Shown here piece after piece: positions 1 to 8,911 of a DNA stretch of 64,000 bases. Source of the DNA: Frigoribacterium faeni (GTDB lineage Bacteria; Actinomycetota; Actinomycetes; Actinomycetales; Microbacteriaceae). The notes beneath the pieces were generated by a model. That model saw nothing but the letters and a program-made list of their open reading frames with translations, made no database searches and was not told the origin of the DNA. The stretch spans positions 39,790 through 103,789 of the forward strand of contig NZ_BJUV01000010.1 of the NCBI RefSeq assembly GCF_007988805.1, in the 5' to 3' direction. Every line of letters starts with the position of its first letter. The first letter of the stretch is position 1. The position numbers were made by a program, and so were the translations under genes.

Positions 1-1373
1 ATCATCGTCGAGAGGTCCTCCGGCGCGAGGCCGATCGCGAGGATCTCGTCGTGGTAGACGGACTTCCAGCCGAGCCCGTGGAGGCGCATGGCCGTCGCCA
101 TGTCCTCCGTCACCGAGATCGTCGCCAGGGGCATGATCGCCTGGGCCTCGTCGCCGCGGTCGACGTCGAGCGCGTTGACGAGCATCGAGATCGACTCGAT
201 CGCCTGCAGGGGCGACGCCGAGCGCTGGCTGAGCAGGTCGAGGGCGGCCTGGTCGAGGGCGTCGAAGGTGTCGGGGCCGACCGACATGGCGGCGAGCTCG
301 GCGAGGTCGCTCTGCATGGCGGCGACGTCGGCGTCGGCGAACCGGAACGCGATGGCGTCGATACCGCGCTGGAACCGGTACGTGATGTCGCCGAAGCCGT
401 CGCCGCGCGCGATCTCGACCCGCGCCCGCTCGACGATGGTCTCGGCCTCGTCGAGCACCTCGAGCACGCGCGGCTGGTCGACGGCCTCCTCTCGGGCGCG
501 GGCGATCAGCCGGCTGGACGTCTTGACCGCGCGACGCACGGCGGCCTCGACCTCGGCGGCGTATCTCGACACGCCCAGCTGCATGAGCGCCTCCCGGCGC
601 AGCACCGCGTTCGAGCCGCAGAAGAACGCGCTGTTCCAGCCGTCCTTCGACTGCTGGATCGGCCCGTAGAACAGCGGAGCCTGGCTGCCGAGCGGGTCGG
701 ACTCCGGCACGTTCTCGAACCACTGCGGGGTCTGCACCAGCGCGGTCTTCTCGTCCTTGAAGTAGCCGAGGGTGCGGTGCAGGATCGACGGGTCGGGCAC
801 CTGATCGGCGTCGAGGATGAGCAGGAACTCCCCGTCGGTCGCCAGCAGCGCGTTGTTGAGGTTGCCGGCCTTGGCGTGCCGGGGGCGGTCGACCCAGTCG
901 CCCGATCGCGTGATCACGCCGATCCCCGCGGCCTCCGCCGCGGCGCGGATCTCGTCGCGGCCGCCGTCGTCGAGGATCCAGGTCGTGTGGGGGTAGCTGA
1001 TGGCCTTCGCCGCGAGGGCGGTGCGCATGACGAGCTCGACGGGCTCGTTGTAGGTGGTGACGAAGACGTCGACGGTGACGGTCGTCTCGGGCGAGTCGGT
1101 GGACGGCGCCGCCGGCGGCTCGCCGCGCTCGCGCAGGCGCCAGGCGCCGAGGCCGAAGAGCAGCGAGTCGATCACGCTGTACGTCTCGGCGACGATCAGC
1201 GGCACGGCGATCCACCACGACGACCAGTTCACCGACACGGCCCAGCGCCACACGATGTAGTTGATGCCGGCCAACGAGGCGAGCAGCACGATGATCCGGA
1301 TCGGCACGATCCGTCTGCTGGCGGTCGACCGGCCGAGGAGGCGCTGGTCGCGTCGGGTGAGGAGGTCGGTCAT
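1..1373 (-). CDS. Cellulose-synthase-like family 2 glycosyltransferase (3' end outside window)
   Basis: This gene runs off the left edge; about 457 residues are visible. Two N-terminal membrane segments (about residues 23-48 and 52-75) precede a GT-A domain with TTYNEP, the first aspartate in LDDGG (about 135), DAD (about 188-190) and TED (about 422-424). That order is typical of processive beta-glucan/cellulose synthases (BcsA family); the QxxRW motif and C-terminal membrane helices would lie outside the window. About 140 mostly helical residues sit between FFCGSNAVLRREAL and TED, where BcsA has a short linker. The start ATG overlaps the stop of the upstream phosphatase gene (ATGA), so the two are probably translationally coupled. 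It probably makes an exopolysaccharide at the inner membrane. The polymer cannot be named from sequence. Confidence 0.85.
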   Translation of the reverse strand, partial: MTDLLTRRDQRLLGRSTASRRIVPIRIIVLLASLAGINYIVWRWAVSVNWSSWWIAVPLIVAETYSVIDSLLFGLGAWRLRERGEPPAAPSTDSPETTVTVDVFVTTYNEPVELVMRTALAAKAISYPHTTWILDDGGRDEIRAAAEAAGIGVITRSGDWVDRPRHAKAGNLNNALLATDGEFLLILDADQVPDPSILHRTLGYFKDEKTALVQTPQWFENVPESDPLGSQAPLFYGPIQQSKDGWNSAFFCGSNAVLRREALMQLGVSRYAAEVEAAVRRAVKTSSRLIARAREEAVDQPRVLEVLDEAETIVERARVEIARGDGFGDITYRFQRGIDAIAFRFADADVAAMQSDLAELAAMSVGPDTFDALDQAALDLLSQRSASPLQAIESISMLVNALDVDRGDEAQAIMPLATISVTEDMATAMRLHGLGWKSVYHDEILAIGLAPEDLSTM

Positions 1374-2557
1374 GGCCGCCGGTCCAGCACCACCACGGTG
1401 ACGTCGTCCCGGGCGATGCGCTCGCGGGCCATCAGGGTGATCGTGTCGACGAGGTCGGGGGCGTCGGACCGTTCTCCGTCGCCCGACCGCGAGATGAGGG
1501 AGCCCACCTCGTCGACCCAGCCGAGCTCGTCCTCGAGGACGTCGAGCACGCCGTCGCTCATCACCACGAGCCGGTCGCCGGGCAGCAGGCGCGTGGTGAG
1601 CGCCTCGTGCGGCTGCGCCTCGAGGCCGATCGGCAGGTCGGCGCCCATCAGCTGCTCGATCGTGCCGTCGGAGCGGACCAGGAGGGCCAGGCCGGAGCCG
1701 GCGTCGACGTAGGTGAGCTCGTCGGTGTCGAGGTCGAGCACGGCGTGGAAGTAGGTGACGAAGGAGCCGGCCCGCTGCAGGTCGGCGAGCACGGCCCGCT
1801 CGATCGCGTCGACGGCGGTGCCGAGCGCGCGCCCGCCCGAGATGGTCGGCGAGACGGCGCGGCAGGCGGAGCGGATCGACGATCCGAGGATGGCGGCCCC
1901 CACGCCCTTGCCCATGACGTCGCCGACGGCGACGTGCACGTGCCGGCCGACGACGCCGTAGTCGAAGTAGTCGCCGCCGACGCTGAGCGACGGCAGGCAG
2001 ACGCCTTCGACGTGCACGTCGTCGATCTCGAGCGGAGCCTCGGGCAGGAGCGCCTGCTGGGTGGCCCGCGACTGGGCCGACTCGGCGTCGGCGAGCAGCT
2101 CGCTCTGCGCCCACGCCGCGAGGTCCTGGAACTCGGCCATCTCGGCGGGGGTCAGCTGCCGCGGCTCCTTGTCCATGAGGCAGAACGAGCCGACGACGTT
2201 GCCGGAGCCGTCCTTCAAGGGGTGCCCGACGTAGAAGCCGAGGTCGTTGGCGAGGAACGCCTCGATGTCGGCGAAGCGCGGATCGAGGCGGGCGTCGTCG
2301 GTGGTGATGATCTCGCCGGTGTCGGTGACCAGCCGGCACGGGGTGTCGCCGCGGCCCGAGACCGGGACGTCGAAGCCGTCGCGCCCGAGGTAGAGCGCAC
2401 GGTCGTGGTCCATCACGGTGACCGACGACATCGGCACCCCGAAGATGGAGCGCGCCATGCGCGTGATGCGATCGAGCCGCGGATTGCGGTCGGTGTCGAT
2501 GACACCCAGGCTCTCCACCGCACGCTGGCGGCGAGCCTCACGAGTCGACTCCTGCAT
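1370..2557 (-). CDS. GAF domain / SpoIIE-type PP2C serine phosphatase
   Basis: The protein has 395 residues. A GAF sensor domain (about 25-165, with FGVPMSSVTVMD and VGHPLKDGSGNVVGSFCLMD) is followed by a PP2C/SpoIIE phosphatase domain (about 190-395). The metal-binding signatures are GGDYFDYG, GDVMGKGVGAAILG and SDGVLDVLED. Such RsbU-like phosphatases dephosphorylate anti-sigma-antagonist proteins or other partners in response to a signal sensed by GAF. No RsbW/RsbV partner is in the window. The ATG is chosen because a strong GGGGAGGG ribosome site precedes it. It overlaps the glycosyltransferase by 4 bases, which suggests phosphatase-controlled polysaccharide output, but that link is inferred from position only. 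Confidence 0.9.
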   Translation of the reverse strand: MQESTREARRQRAVESLGVIDTDRNPRLDRITRMARSIFGVPMSSVTVMDHDRALYLGRDGFDVPVSGRGDTPCRLVTDTGEIITTDDARLDPRFADIEAFLANDLGFYVGHPLKDGSGNVVGSFCLMDKEPRQLTPAEMAEFQDLAAWAQSELLADAESAQSRATQQALLPEAPLEIDDVHVEGVCLPSLSVGGDYFDYGVVGRHVHVAVGDVMGKGVGAAILGSSIRSACRAVSPTISGGRALGTAVDAIERAVLADLQRAGSFVTYFHAVLDLDTDELTYVDAGSGLALLVRSDGTIEQLMGADLPIGLEAQPHEALTTRLLPGDRLVVMSDGVLDVLEDELGWVDEVGSLISRSGDGERSDAPDLVDTITLMARERIARDDVTVVVLDRRP

Positions 2558-2673
2558 CGCTGCCCTCCCCTTCGGGCTAACTCTAAACACATCACGGGCC
2601 CGAGGTGAGCCCCTGGACGAGGTCCCGTGGCCCCATTTCTGGATGCGTGAAGAGAAGGTGAGCGATGCGCGCG

Positions 2674-3684
2674 TCAGCGAGCGGCGAGGGCGGCGACCAC
2701 GGAGGCGGCGCCCTCGGGGTCGTCGATGGTCACGGCGACCGCGCTGCCGTCGCGGCGGCGGACGACGAGCCCCGGGCGGCGACCTGTGACGTAGGCGGTG
2801 CCGCGCCCCGAGAAGCGCAGCCCCCAGCCGCCCCAGGACATCGGGTCGATGGTCTCGGTCTCGGCCGACGCGACGTCGGCGAGACGCACCCGCAGCAGGC
2901 GGACGCCCACCAGGGCCGAGACGAGCCGCACGCCCCGGCGGTCGACGGTCAGCCGCACACGACCGAGGGCGAGCACCAGCAGACCGGCCAGCAGACCGAC
3001 GACCGGTCCGACCACGCCCGCCGCGCCTCCGGCTCGGATGCCGACGACGCCCATCACGACCATCCCGGCGACGAGCGCCACGCCGAGCACCGTGAACGGC
3101 ACGCTGCCGGTCGTGCCCGACCAGGCGACGCGCTCCCCCGGACGCAGCGGGACGGGGGCGATCGGGTCGTGGTCGTCGTCGAGCACGGGCACGGGTTCGA
3201 GACGGGCGCCGCTGCCGGTCGAGAGCAGACCGACGACGACGCCCCAGGCGAGACCGACCACGGCGAGCGCCGGGGTCCATCCCGCGACGGCCTCCTCGGG
3301 CGTCGGAGCCGCCGCCGTGGCGAGGGCGGTGGCGATCCAGGTGCAGGCGGCCAGGCCGGCGAAGGAGGCCGCGCCTCCTGCGGTCATCCGCGACGGCCGC
3401 CCGTGGCGGGTCAGGGCGGCCACGACGGCGACCGCCGTCAGCACCGCGACGATGCCGGAGACCACGGCGAACGACGACCACGTGCCCGAGAAGCCGTCCG
3501 CGGGGCCGCTGCCCGACCAGTGCCGCGCGATCGTGTCGCCGAGGCGGGGCCCGATCACGACGGCGCCGACGGCGAGTGCCGCGGCCGGGGCGAGGGCCGC
3601 GAGGATCGCCCCGATCGTGCGGAGGAGGTTCACGCGGTCGACGGCGTGCGGTTCACCTGGCGTGGTCCGGTGGTCGGTGGTCAT
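2674..3684 (-). CDS. DUF1648 membrane protein
   Basis: A 336-residue membrane protein. Residues about 35-65 hold the DUF1648 signature, a helix followed by [16 protein letters not shown] (compare the family pattern of a P-x-HW-x-x-x-G-x-P-D-x-F type). Further hydrophobic segments lie near 70-90, 100-125, 135-160 and 195-245. A soluble C-terminal part (about 250-336) resembles a PH-like strand-rich tail. Function is unknown. The pairing with a small YtrA-type GntR regulator whose stop codon overlaps this start (ATGA) is common for DUF1648 genes and suggests the regulator controls this gene in response to envelope stress. That role is inferred. Confidence 0.75.
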   Translation of the reverse strand: MTTDHRTTPGEPHAVDRVNLLRTIGAILAALAPAAALAVGAVVIGPRLGDTIARHWSGSGPADGFSGTWSSFAVVSGIVAVLTAVAVVAALTRHGRPSRMTAGGAASFAGLAACTWIATALATAAAPTPEEAVAGWTPALAVVGLAWGVVVGLLSTGSGARLEPVPVLDDDHDPIAPVPLRPGERVAWSGTTGSVPFTVLGVALVAGMVVMGVVGIRAGGAAGVVGPVVGLLAGLLVLALGRVRLTVDRRGVRLVSALVGVRLLRVRLADVASAETETIDPMSWGGWGLRFSGRGTAYVTGRRPGLVVRRRDGSAVAVTIDDPEGAASVVAALAAR

Positions 3685-4031
3685 GTCATCCCCCTGATGA
3701 TCGTGGCGAGGTCGATGGGCCCGATGCCGAGCCGGGCGGCGTCGCGGATCAGCGCCGCCGCCGCGTCGTACAGTGCCGCCGTCGGGCCGTCGGCTCCGCC
3801 GATCACGACAGCCCCGCGCCCCCGACGGAGCTCGATCAGGCCGGCGGTGCGGAGGGCGTCGTAGGCCCGCAGCACGGTGTGCATGTTGATGCCGAGCGCC
3901 GCCGCCAGATCGCGGGCCGAGGGCAGCCGCTCGCCCACGGCGACGCTGCCGTCGGCGATGCCGCGCCTCACCTGCGCCGCCACCTGGTCGGCGAGCGGCA
4001 CCTCCGACGCGGGGTCGAGCCTGATGAGCAT
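3681..4031 (-). CDS. YtrA-type GntR transcriptional regulator
   Basis: A 116-residue regulator with an N-terminal winged helix. The GntR signature [23 protein letters not shown] lies near residues 43-65, preceded by [15 protein letters not shown]. There is only a short C-terminal tail (about 45 residues), as in the YtrA subfamily, so it has no large ligand domain. It is the first gene of a two-gene operon with the DUF1648 protein. It probably autoregulates from the short divergent region shared with the transporter gene at 4133, where TGTTCTATGTCTACTAGAAC (4031-4050) looks like an imperfect inverted repeat covering the start. Confidence 0.88.
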   Translation of the reverse strand: MLIRLDPASEVPLADQVAAQVRRGIADGSVAVGERLPSARDLAAALGINMHTVLRAYDALRTAGLIELRRGRGAVVIGGADGPTAALYDAAAALIRDAARLGIGPIDLATIIRGMT

Positions 4032-4132
4032 GTTCTATGTCTACTAGAACAATGCGCGGCACGGCAAGAGGGGCCGCCCGTCAGGGGTCGTTAGCCTGGC
4101 GGTCCGCCCTCCGCCCGAACGGACCCCCTGCC

Positions 4133-5119
4133 ATGACCCCGCTCGTCGCCTGGCTCGAACGTCGCCAGGTCGCGCTGTACCTCGCGGGTATCGCGGGAGC
4201 GGGGGCGGTGGGCGTCCTCGTCCCGGGGGCGCGCCTCCTCGGTCCGGCCATCGAGCCCGTGCTGGGGCTGCTGCTCTACGCGACGTTCCTGGGGGTGCCG
4301 TTCGCGACGATCGGACGATCGCTGCGCGACGGTCGGTTCCTGGCCGCGGTCGGGGTGGTGAACTTCGTCGTGGTCCCGGTGATCGCATTCGCCCTGTCGC
4401 GCCTGGTCGCCGACCGCCCGGCTCTGATCTTCGGGGTGCTGCTCGTGCTGCTGACGCCGTGCGTCGACTACGTGATCGTGTTCACGGGCCTCGCCGGGGG
4501 CGCCGCCGAACGACTGCTCGCCGCGGCCCCGCTGCTGATGCTGGCGCAGCTCGCGCTCCTGCCGGCGTACCTGCTGCTGATCGTGGGGCCGGCGGGCGTC
4601 GCCGTGATCGAGATCGAGCCGTTCGCCCGGGCGTTCCTGCTGCTGATCGCGCTGCCGATGGCAGCGGCGGCCCTGACCCGGCGATGGGCGGCGCGACGAC
4701 GTGCGGGCAGAGCCGTCGAGCGCGTGGTCTCGGGATCGATGGTGCCGCTGATGATCGCGACCCTGGTCGTGGTCGTCGCGTCGCAGGCGGGAGCCGTGGG
4801 CGATTCCGCGGCCGACCTGGTCGCGGTGGTGCCGGTCTTCGTCGCATTCGTGGTCGTCATGGTCGGTGTCGGGTCGCTGTTCGGCCGGGTGCTCCGCCTC
4901 GACGTCCCGGCCCGACGGGCGCTGCTGTTCAGCGGGGTGACGCGCAACTCGCTGGTGGTGCTGCCGCTCGCCCTCGCGCTGCCGGCCTCGCTGGCGCTCG
5001 CGCCCGTCGTCGTCGTCACGCAGACGCTCGTCGAACTGGTCGCGATGGTGGTGCTGGTGCGGGTCGTGCCGCGTCTGGTCAGGGAGCCGTCGGCGCCGGG
5101 AAGACCACCCGCGCGCTGA
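4133..5119 (+). CDS. ACR3-like / bile acid:sodium symporter family transporter
   Basis: A 328-residue integral membrane protein with about ten hydrophobic segments. The motif LLTPCVDYVIVFTGLAGG (about 105-122) matches the TPC-x-D/A-x-V-x-V signature of the ACR3 arsenite efflux and bile-acid/sodium symporter superfamily, and GVTRNSLVVLPLALALP (about 263-280) is the second conserved crossover helix. Annotated relatives in actinobacteria are often called arsenic resistance protein, but no arsR or arsC lies nearby, so the substrate is uncertain. The ATG at 4133 begins the first hydrophobic segment. The 3' end overlaps the convergent histidine kinase gene by 41 bases. Confidence 0.8.
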   Translation: MTPLVAWLERRQVALYLAGIAGAGAVGVLVPGARLLGPAIEPVLGLLLYATFLGVPFATIGRSLRDGRFLAAVGVVNFVVVPVIAFALSRLVADRPALIFGVLLVLLTPCVDYVIVFTGLAGGAAERLLAAAPLLMLAQLALLPAYLLLIVGPAGVAVIEIEPFARAFLLLIALPMAAAALTRRWAARRRAGRAVERVVSGSMVPLMIATLVVVVASQAGAVGDSAADLVAVVPVFVAFVVVMVGVGSLFGRVLRLDVPARRALLFSGVTRNSLVVLPLALALPASLALAPVVVVTQTLVELVAMVVLVRVVPRLVREPSAPGRPPAR

Positions 5120-6383
5120 GACCGCCCGAAGGAGGCGCGTCGAGCATCAGCGTCGCGCCGTGCGTCTCGGCGATGGCCGCCACCAGGGCCAGGCCGAGGC
5201 CGTGCGAGCCCGCCACCCGGCCCGCCGGCCGGTGGAAGGGCTCGGTCAGACGCGGCACCTCGGCCGGATCGAGCACCGCTCCGCCGTTCGCGACGAGCAG
5301 CGTCGGCTCCCCCGAGGCGCCCGTGCCGACCGTCACCTCGAGCCACCCGCCGGGCTCGTTGTGGCCGATGCCGTTGCGCACCAGGTTGCCGACGAGCACG
5401 GTGAGCAGGGCGCGGTCGCCGGCCACCCGCGTGGGGCGGGCGGTGCAGCGCAGCTCGACCCGCGCCTCCTCGGCGGCGGGCGCCGTGGCTCCACGGACGT
5501 CGGCGATCACCGCGGCGAGGTCGACGGGGTCGGAGGCGACGCCGTCGCCGGACTGCACGTCCGACAGGGTGAGCAGCGCCTCCACGGTCGCGATGCTGCG
5601 AGCGTTCATCTCGCGGAGGCGACGGGTCAGCCCGCCCGTCGTCGGAGCCGGCGAGTCGGGCGGGTCGGCGGAGTCGACGCCCTCGACCGCGAGGGCGGCG
5701 TCGAGCATCGCCTGGGTCGTGGCGAGCGGCGTGCGCAGCTCGTGCGACGCGTTGGCGGCGAACCGGCGCTGGGCCTCGTACGAGCGGTCGAGCCGGTCGA
5801 GCATGTCGTCGAAGGTGGTCGCGAGGCGGCCGAACTCGTCGTCCGCGCGGCCGGGAGCGAGAGCCGCCAGGCGCTGACGGAACGACCCCGCCGCACCGTG
5901 CTCGGCCTCGCGCGCCGCGGTGGCCAGATGCTCGACCGGGCGGAGGAGGCGCCCGGCCACGACCCAGCTCAGCCAGACCCCGACCACCAGGGCGACCGCG
6001 AAGACGATCGACGACGTGGTCAGGAGCACGCGGAGCAGGTCGCCCTCGCCGGTGATCGTGAGCGAGGTCGCGATCTCCCCGGCCCCGGACGGCAGGCGCT
6101 CCTCGCCGGCCACGGACTCGGCGGCCGGCGCCCAGGTGGCCATCGACGACGGCACCTCCCCCGACGCCCCGGTCGTCGTCCGCAACGCCGTGATGCGGTA
6201 GTCGGGCACGAAGCGCATCACCAGGAGCACCGAGGCCACGATTGACAGGCCGACGACCGTCAGCACGGCGCTGAACGTCGCGGTGAGCCGGAGACGGGCG
6301 CTGCCTCGGGGGATCGACCCGCGCCTCCTCGGCGTCTCGGTCGCGTCGGGGGTCTCGGTCGCGTCGGGGATCCCGGTCGTCAT
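5079..6383 (-). CDS. Sensor histidine kinase
   Basis: A 434-residue membrane kinase. It has a cytoplasmic tail with the duplicated peptide DATETP, a first membrane helix (about 33-57), an extracytoplasmic loop, a second helix (about 118-143), HAMP (about 145-200), and a HisKA box with the phosphoacceptor in NASHELRTPL (His214). A HATPase_c domain follows, with the N box LVGNLVRNGIGHN and the G box GSHGLGLALVAAIAETHG. The start codon overlaps the stop of the response regulator gene (ATGA), so the pair is translationally coupled. By position it probably controls the divergent export operon beginning at 7287, an arrangement typical of envelope-stress or antibiotic-sensing two-component systems. 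Confidence 0.93.
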   Translation of the reverse strand: MTTGIPDATETPDATETPRRRGSIPRGSARLRLTATFSAVLTVVGLSIVASVLLVMRFVPDYRITALRTTTGASGEVPSSMATWAPAAESVAGEERLPSGAGEIATSLTITGEGDLLRVLLTTSSIVFAVALVVGVWLSWVVAGRLLRPVEHLATAAREAEHGAAGSFRQRLAALAPGRADDEFGRLATTFDDMLDRLDRSYEAQRRFAANASHELRTPLATTQAMLDAALAVEGVDSADPPDSPAPTTGGLTRRLREMNARSIATVEALLTLSDVQSGDGVASDPVDLAAVIADVRGATAPAAEEARVELRCTARPTRVAGDRALLTVLVGNLVRNGIGHNEPGGWLEVTVGTGASGEPTLLVANGGAVLDPAEVPRLTEPFHRPAGRVAGSHGLGLALVAAIAETHGATLMLDAPPSGGLSARVVFPAPTAP

Positions 6384-7084
6384 GACGCGACCCCGCCGTC
6401 GGGTGCGGACGCCGCCTCGCCGGCCCCGGCGGCGATGCGGTAGCCGCTGCCCGACACCGTCTGGATCAGCCACGGCTCGCCGAGGCGCCGCCGGAGGTTC
6501 GAGATCGTGACCCGCACCGAGTTCGTGAACGGGTCGGCGTTCTCGTCCCAGGCCTTCTCGAGCAGGCGCTCGGCGCTGACCACGCCGCCGTCGGCCGCCA
6601 GCAGCACGCCGAGCACCGCGAACTCCTTGCGGGTGAGCTTGACGTAGCGGCCGCCGCGGAAGACCTCGCGTCGGAACGGGTCGTAACGCAGGTCGCCGCA
6701 CACCGTGACCGGCGGACGGGCCTGCCGGGGGCGACGCGCGAGGGAGCGCAGCCGGGCGATCAGCTCGGGGAACTCGAACGGCTTCGCGAGGTAGTCGTCG
6801 GCGCCCAGCTCGAGACCGTCGACCTTGTCGCGCGTGCGTCCGGCCGCCGTCAGCATCAGGATGCCCGGGCCGTCGCCGGCCTCCGCGACCGAGGCGCAGA
6901 CGTCGTCGCCGTGCGTGCCCGGCAGGTCGCGGTCGAGCAGCACGACGTCGTAGTCGTTGACGGCGATGGCCTCGAGGGCGGCGTCGCCGTCGTGCACGAC
7001 GTCGACCGCCATCGCGTGACGCTCGAGCACCGTCTGGACGGCCTCGGCGAGATAGGCCTCGTCTTCGGCGATGAGTACGCGCAC
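6380..7084 (-). CDS. OmpR/PhoB-family response regulator
   Basis: A 234-residue regulator. Residues 1-118 form a receiver domain with acidic residues in AEDEA, phosphoacceptor Asp51 in VVLLDRDLPG and Lys in YLAKPF. Residues about 128-222 form an OmpR-type winged helix with LTRKEFAVLGVLL, FTNSVRVTISNLRRRL and VSGSGYRI. It is the first gene of the operon with the kinase. The 200-base region between it and the divergent lipoprotein gene is the likely site of both promoters and of the regulator's own binding site; no clear direct repeat could be assigned there by eye. Confidence 0.94.
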   Translation of the reverse strand: MRVLIAEDEAYLAEAVQTVLERHAMAVDVVHDGDAALEAIAVNDYDVVLLDRDLPGTHGDDVCASVAEAGDGPGILMLTAAGRTRDKVDGLELGADDYLAKPFEFPELIARLRSLARRPRQARPPVTVCGDLRYDPFRREVFRGGRYVKLTRKEFAVLGVLLAADGGVVSAERLLEKAWDENADPFTNSVRVTISNLRRRLGEPWLIQTVSGSGYRIAAGAGEAASAPDGGVAS

Positions 7085-7286
7085 GGGGGCTCCGATTCCG
7101 GTCGTCAGGGGCGGAAGATGAATATCTGTCTATCGATGGTGACATGTCGGACGTGACGGAAAGGTAAAGCGGGCTGCTTACGGGCCGGCAACGAGCCGTG
7201 CGGTGATCTGGACGCCGTCGCCCGCCGCGGGCGGCCCGTGACCACCCGTCACGGCCATCACCTCGGACAGATCAGGAGCCCCGCTC

Positions 7287-7805
7287 ATGCCCCGAACCCG
7301 CACCTCCCTCACCGCCGCGCTGCCGCTGCTCGTCGTCGCCCTCGCCGGGTGCGCGACGCAGGACGGCGGAACCGCCGACGACGCCACCGGGACGACGTCC
7401 GAATCGCGGACCGTCGCCGAGGCCCGGGCCTGGGACCTCGAGAACGCGAGCTGCCTGCGCGAGGCCGGCGTCGACATCGGCGACCCCTCGGGCGACGGCG
7501 GCGGCATGGCGATCTCGCTCGGCGACGACCTCGACATGGACGCCCTCTCGGCCGCCGCCGAGAGCTGCCGGGAGTCGACGGAGGACAAGCTCGGCGAGCG
7601 CCCCGCCACGGCGTCCGAGAAGGAGAGCCGCGAGGAGTTCGAGGCCGCGCTGCGCGAGTCGACGCGGTGCCTGCGCGACAAGGGCTTCGACGTGCCCGAC
7701 CAGCTCGACGGGACCGGCGGCACGGACTCGATGGACGACGTCCCCGAGGACGTCCTCGAGGAGTGCGGCGCCTTCGGCGGCATGGCGACGACGGTGGCCC
7801 CGTGA
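7287..7805 (+). CDS. Putative secreted lipoprotein of an ABC export operon
   Basis: A 172-residue protein with a lipoprotein signal peptide: a basic start, the hydrophobic run AALPLLVVALA and the lipobox LAGC at about residues 19-22. The mature part is acidic and contains four spaced cysteines (SCLREAG, SCRES, CLRDKGF, EECGAFGG), which suggests two disulfides and an internal duplication. Its stop overlaps the GTG start of the adaptor gene (GTGA). Proteins of this kind accompany peptidoglycan-binding adaptor/MacB-like transporters in actinobacteria. No enzymatic function is visible; it may be a surface sensor or a cargo-binding partner. Confidence 0.75.
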   Translation: MPRTRTSLTAALPLLVVALAGCATQDGGTADDATGTTSESRTVAEARAWDLENASCLREAGVDIGDPSGDGGGMAISLGDDLDMDALSAAAESCRESTEDKLGERPATASEKESREEFEAALRESTRCLRDKGFDVPDQLDGTGGTDSMDDVPEDVLEECGAFGGMATTVAP

Positions 7806-8911
7806 GGCGCTCGCGCCGCGTCGTCGTCGGGGCGTCCGCGGCGACCCTGGCCCTCGCGGGCGCCGCCGTCGCGACCGCGCTGACGATCGGCCTGCCCGGG
7901 CGGACGGGAACGGCCGACGCCGAGGCGAGCACGACGACTCCCCGCACGGCCACGGTCGAGCAGGGCACCCTGACGGGCACGACCACGAAGACGGGCGAGC
8001 TGAGCCGGCTCGACGGCCCCGCCATCGTCGGCTCGGCGCCCGGCACGATCACCTGGCTGCCCTCGGTCGGCGACGACCTCGCCGCCCGCGGCGAGCTCTA
8101 TCGCGTCGACGACGACCCGGTGACCGCGTTCGAGGGCGAGCTGCCGCAGTGGCGGGCCTTCGAGCAGGGCATGACGCCGGGTCCGGACGTGAGGCAGGTC
8201 GAGGAGAATCTGAAGGCCTGGGGCTACTTCACGGGCACGCCCGACGAGACCTTCGGCTGGCTCACCTCGAGCGCCATCTCAGCCTGGCAGAAGGACACCG
8301 GACAGACGCGCACCGGCTCGATCGAGCTCGGCGCCCTGCAGTTCGTCACGGGGTAGTTCACCGTGAGCGACGTCACGGCGGCGGTCGGCGACGTGTCGGG
8401 CGGCGCGGGCGGCGGCTCGAGCGGCGGCGAGGCGGGCACCGGGGCGGGCTCCGGCACCGGCCTCTACGACACCAAGCGCGACGACAAGGTCGTGACGGTC
8501 GATCTGCCGGTGGGCTCCCCGCTGGCCGCGGTCGACGGGGTCGTGTCGGTGGCGCTGCCCGGCCGGGGCGGCGCGCCTGGTCGGGTGACGGCGGTCGGCG
8601 CCGCCGCGGTCGACGAGACCACGGGCAAGACGACGGTTCCGGTGACGGTGTCGCTCGACGACCCCGCGGCAGCCGGCGATCTGACCGACGCCTCGGTGCA
8701 GGTGGACTTCGTCTCCGAGGTGAAGGAGGACGTGCTGCACGTGCCGGTGCTCGCCCTGGGCGCCGCGGTCGGCGAGGGGTTCGTCGTCGAGGTGCTGCGG
8801 TCCGACGGCTCGACTAAGGCCGTCCCGGTGAAGGCCGGCCTGTTCGCCGGCGACCGCGTCGAGGTCGTCGGCGACGTCGAGGCGGGCGACGAGGTCGTGG
8901 TGCCGGCATGA
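7802..8911 (+). pseudogene. Periplasmic adaptor (peptidoglycan-binding + HlyD-like) interrupted by an in-frame amber codon
   Basis: Read as one frame from the GTG at 7802 this is an efflux adaptor. It starts with a membrane anchor (about residues 9-30) and a barrel start (GTLTGTTTKTGELSRL). A peptidoglycan-binding repeat follows (DVRQVEENLKAWGYFTG to GALQFVTG), then after a TAG at 8354-8356 the second half continues in the same frame: FTVSDVTAAVGDVSGG, a barrel strand region and the C-terminal [11 protein letters not shown]. The stop sits exactly where intact relatives continue, so one base change (for example GAG to TAG) would restore a 369-residue protein. A GTG at 8363 could in principle restart translation and keep the second half. 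The gene is either newly broken or split. It overlaps its neighbours at both ends (GTGA and ATGA). Confidence 0.75.

Noticed and set aside
6283..6375. Repeat DATETP in the kinase N-terminus as a functional motif
   Set aside because: A simple two-copy 15-base duplication in a disordered tail; noted in the gene entry only.
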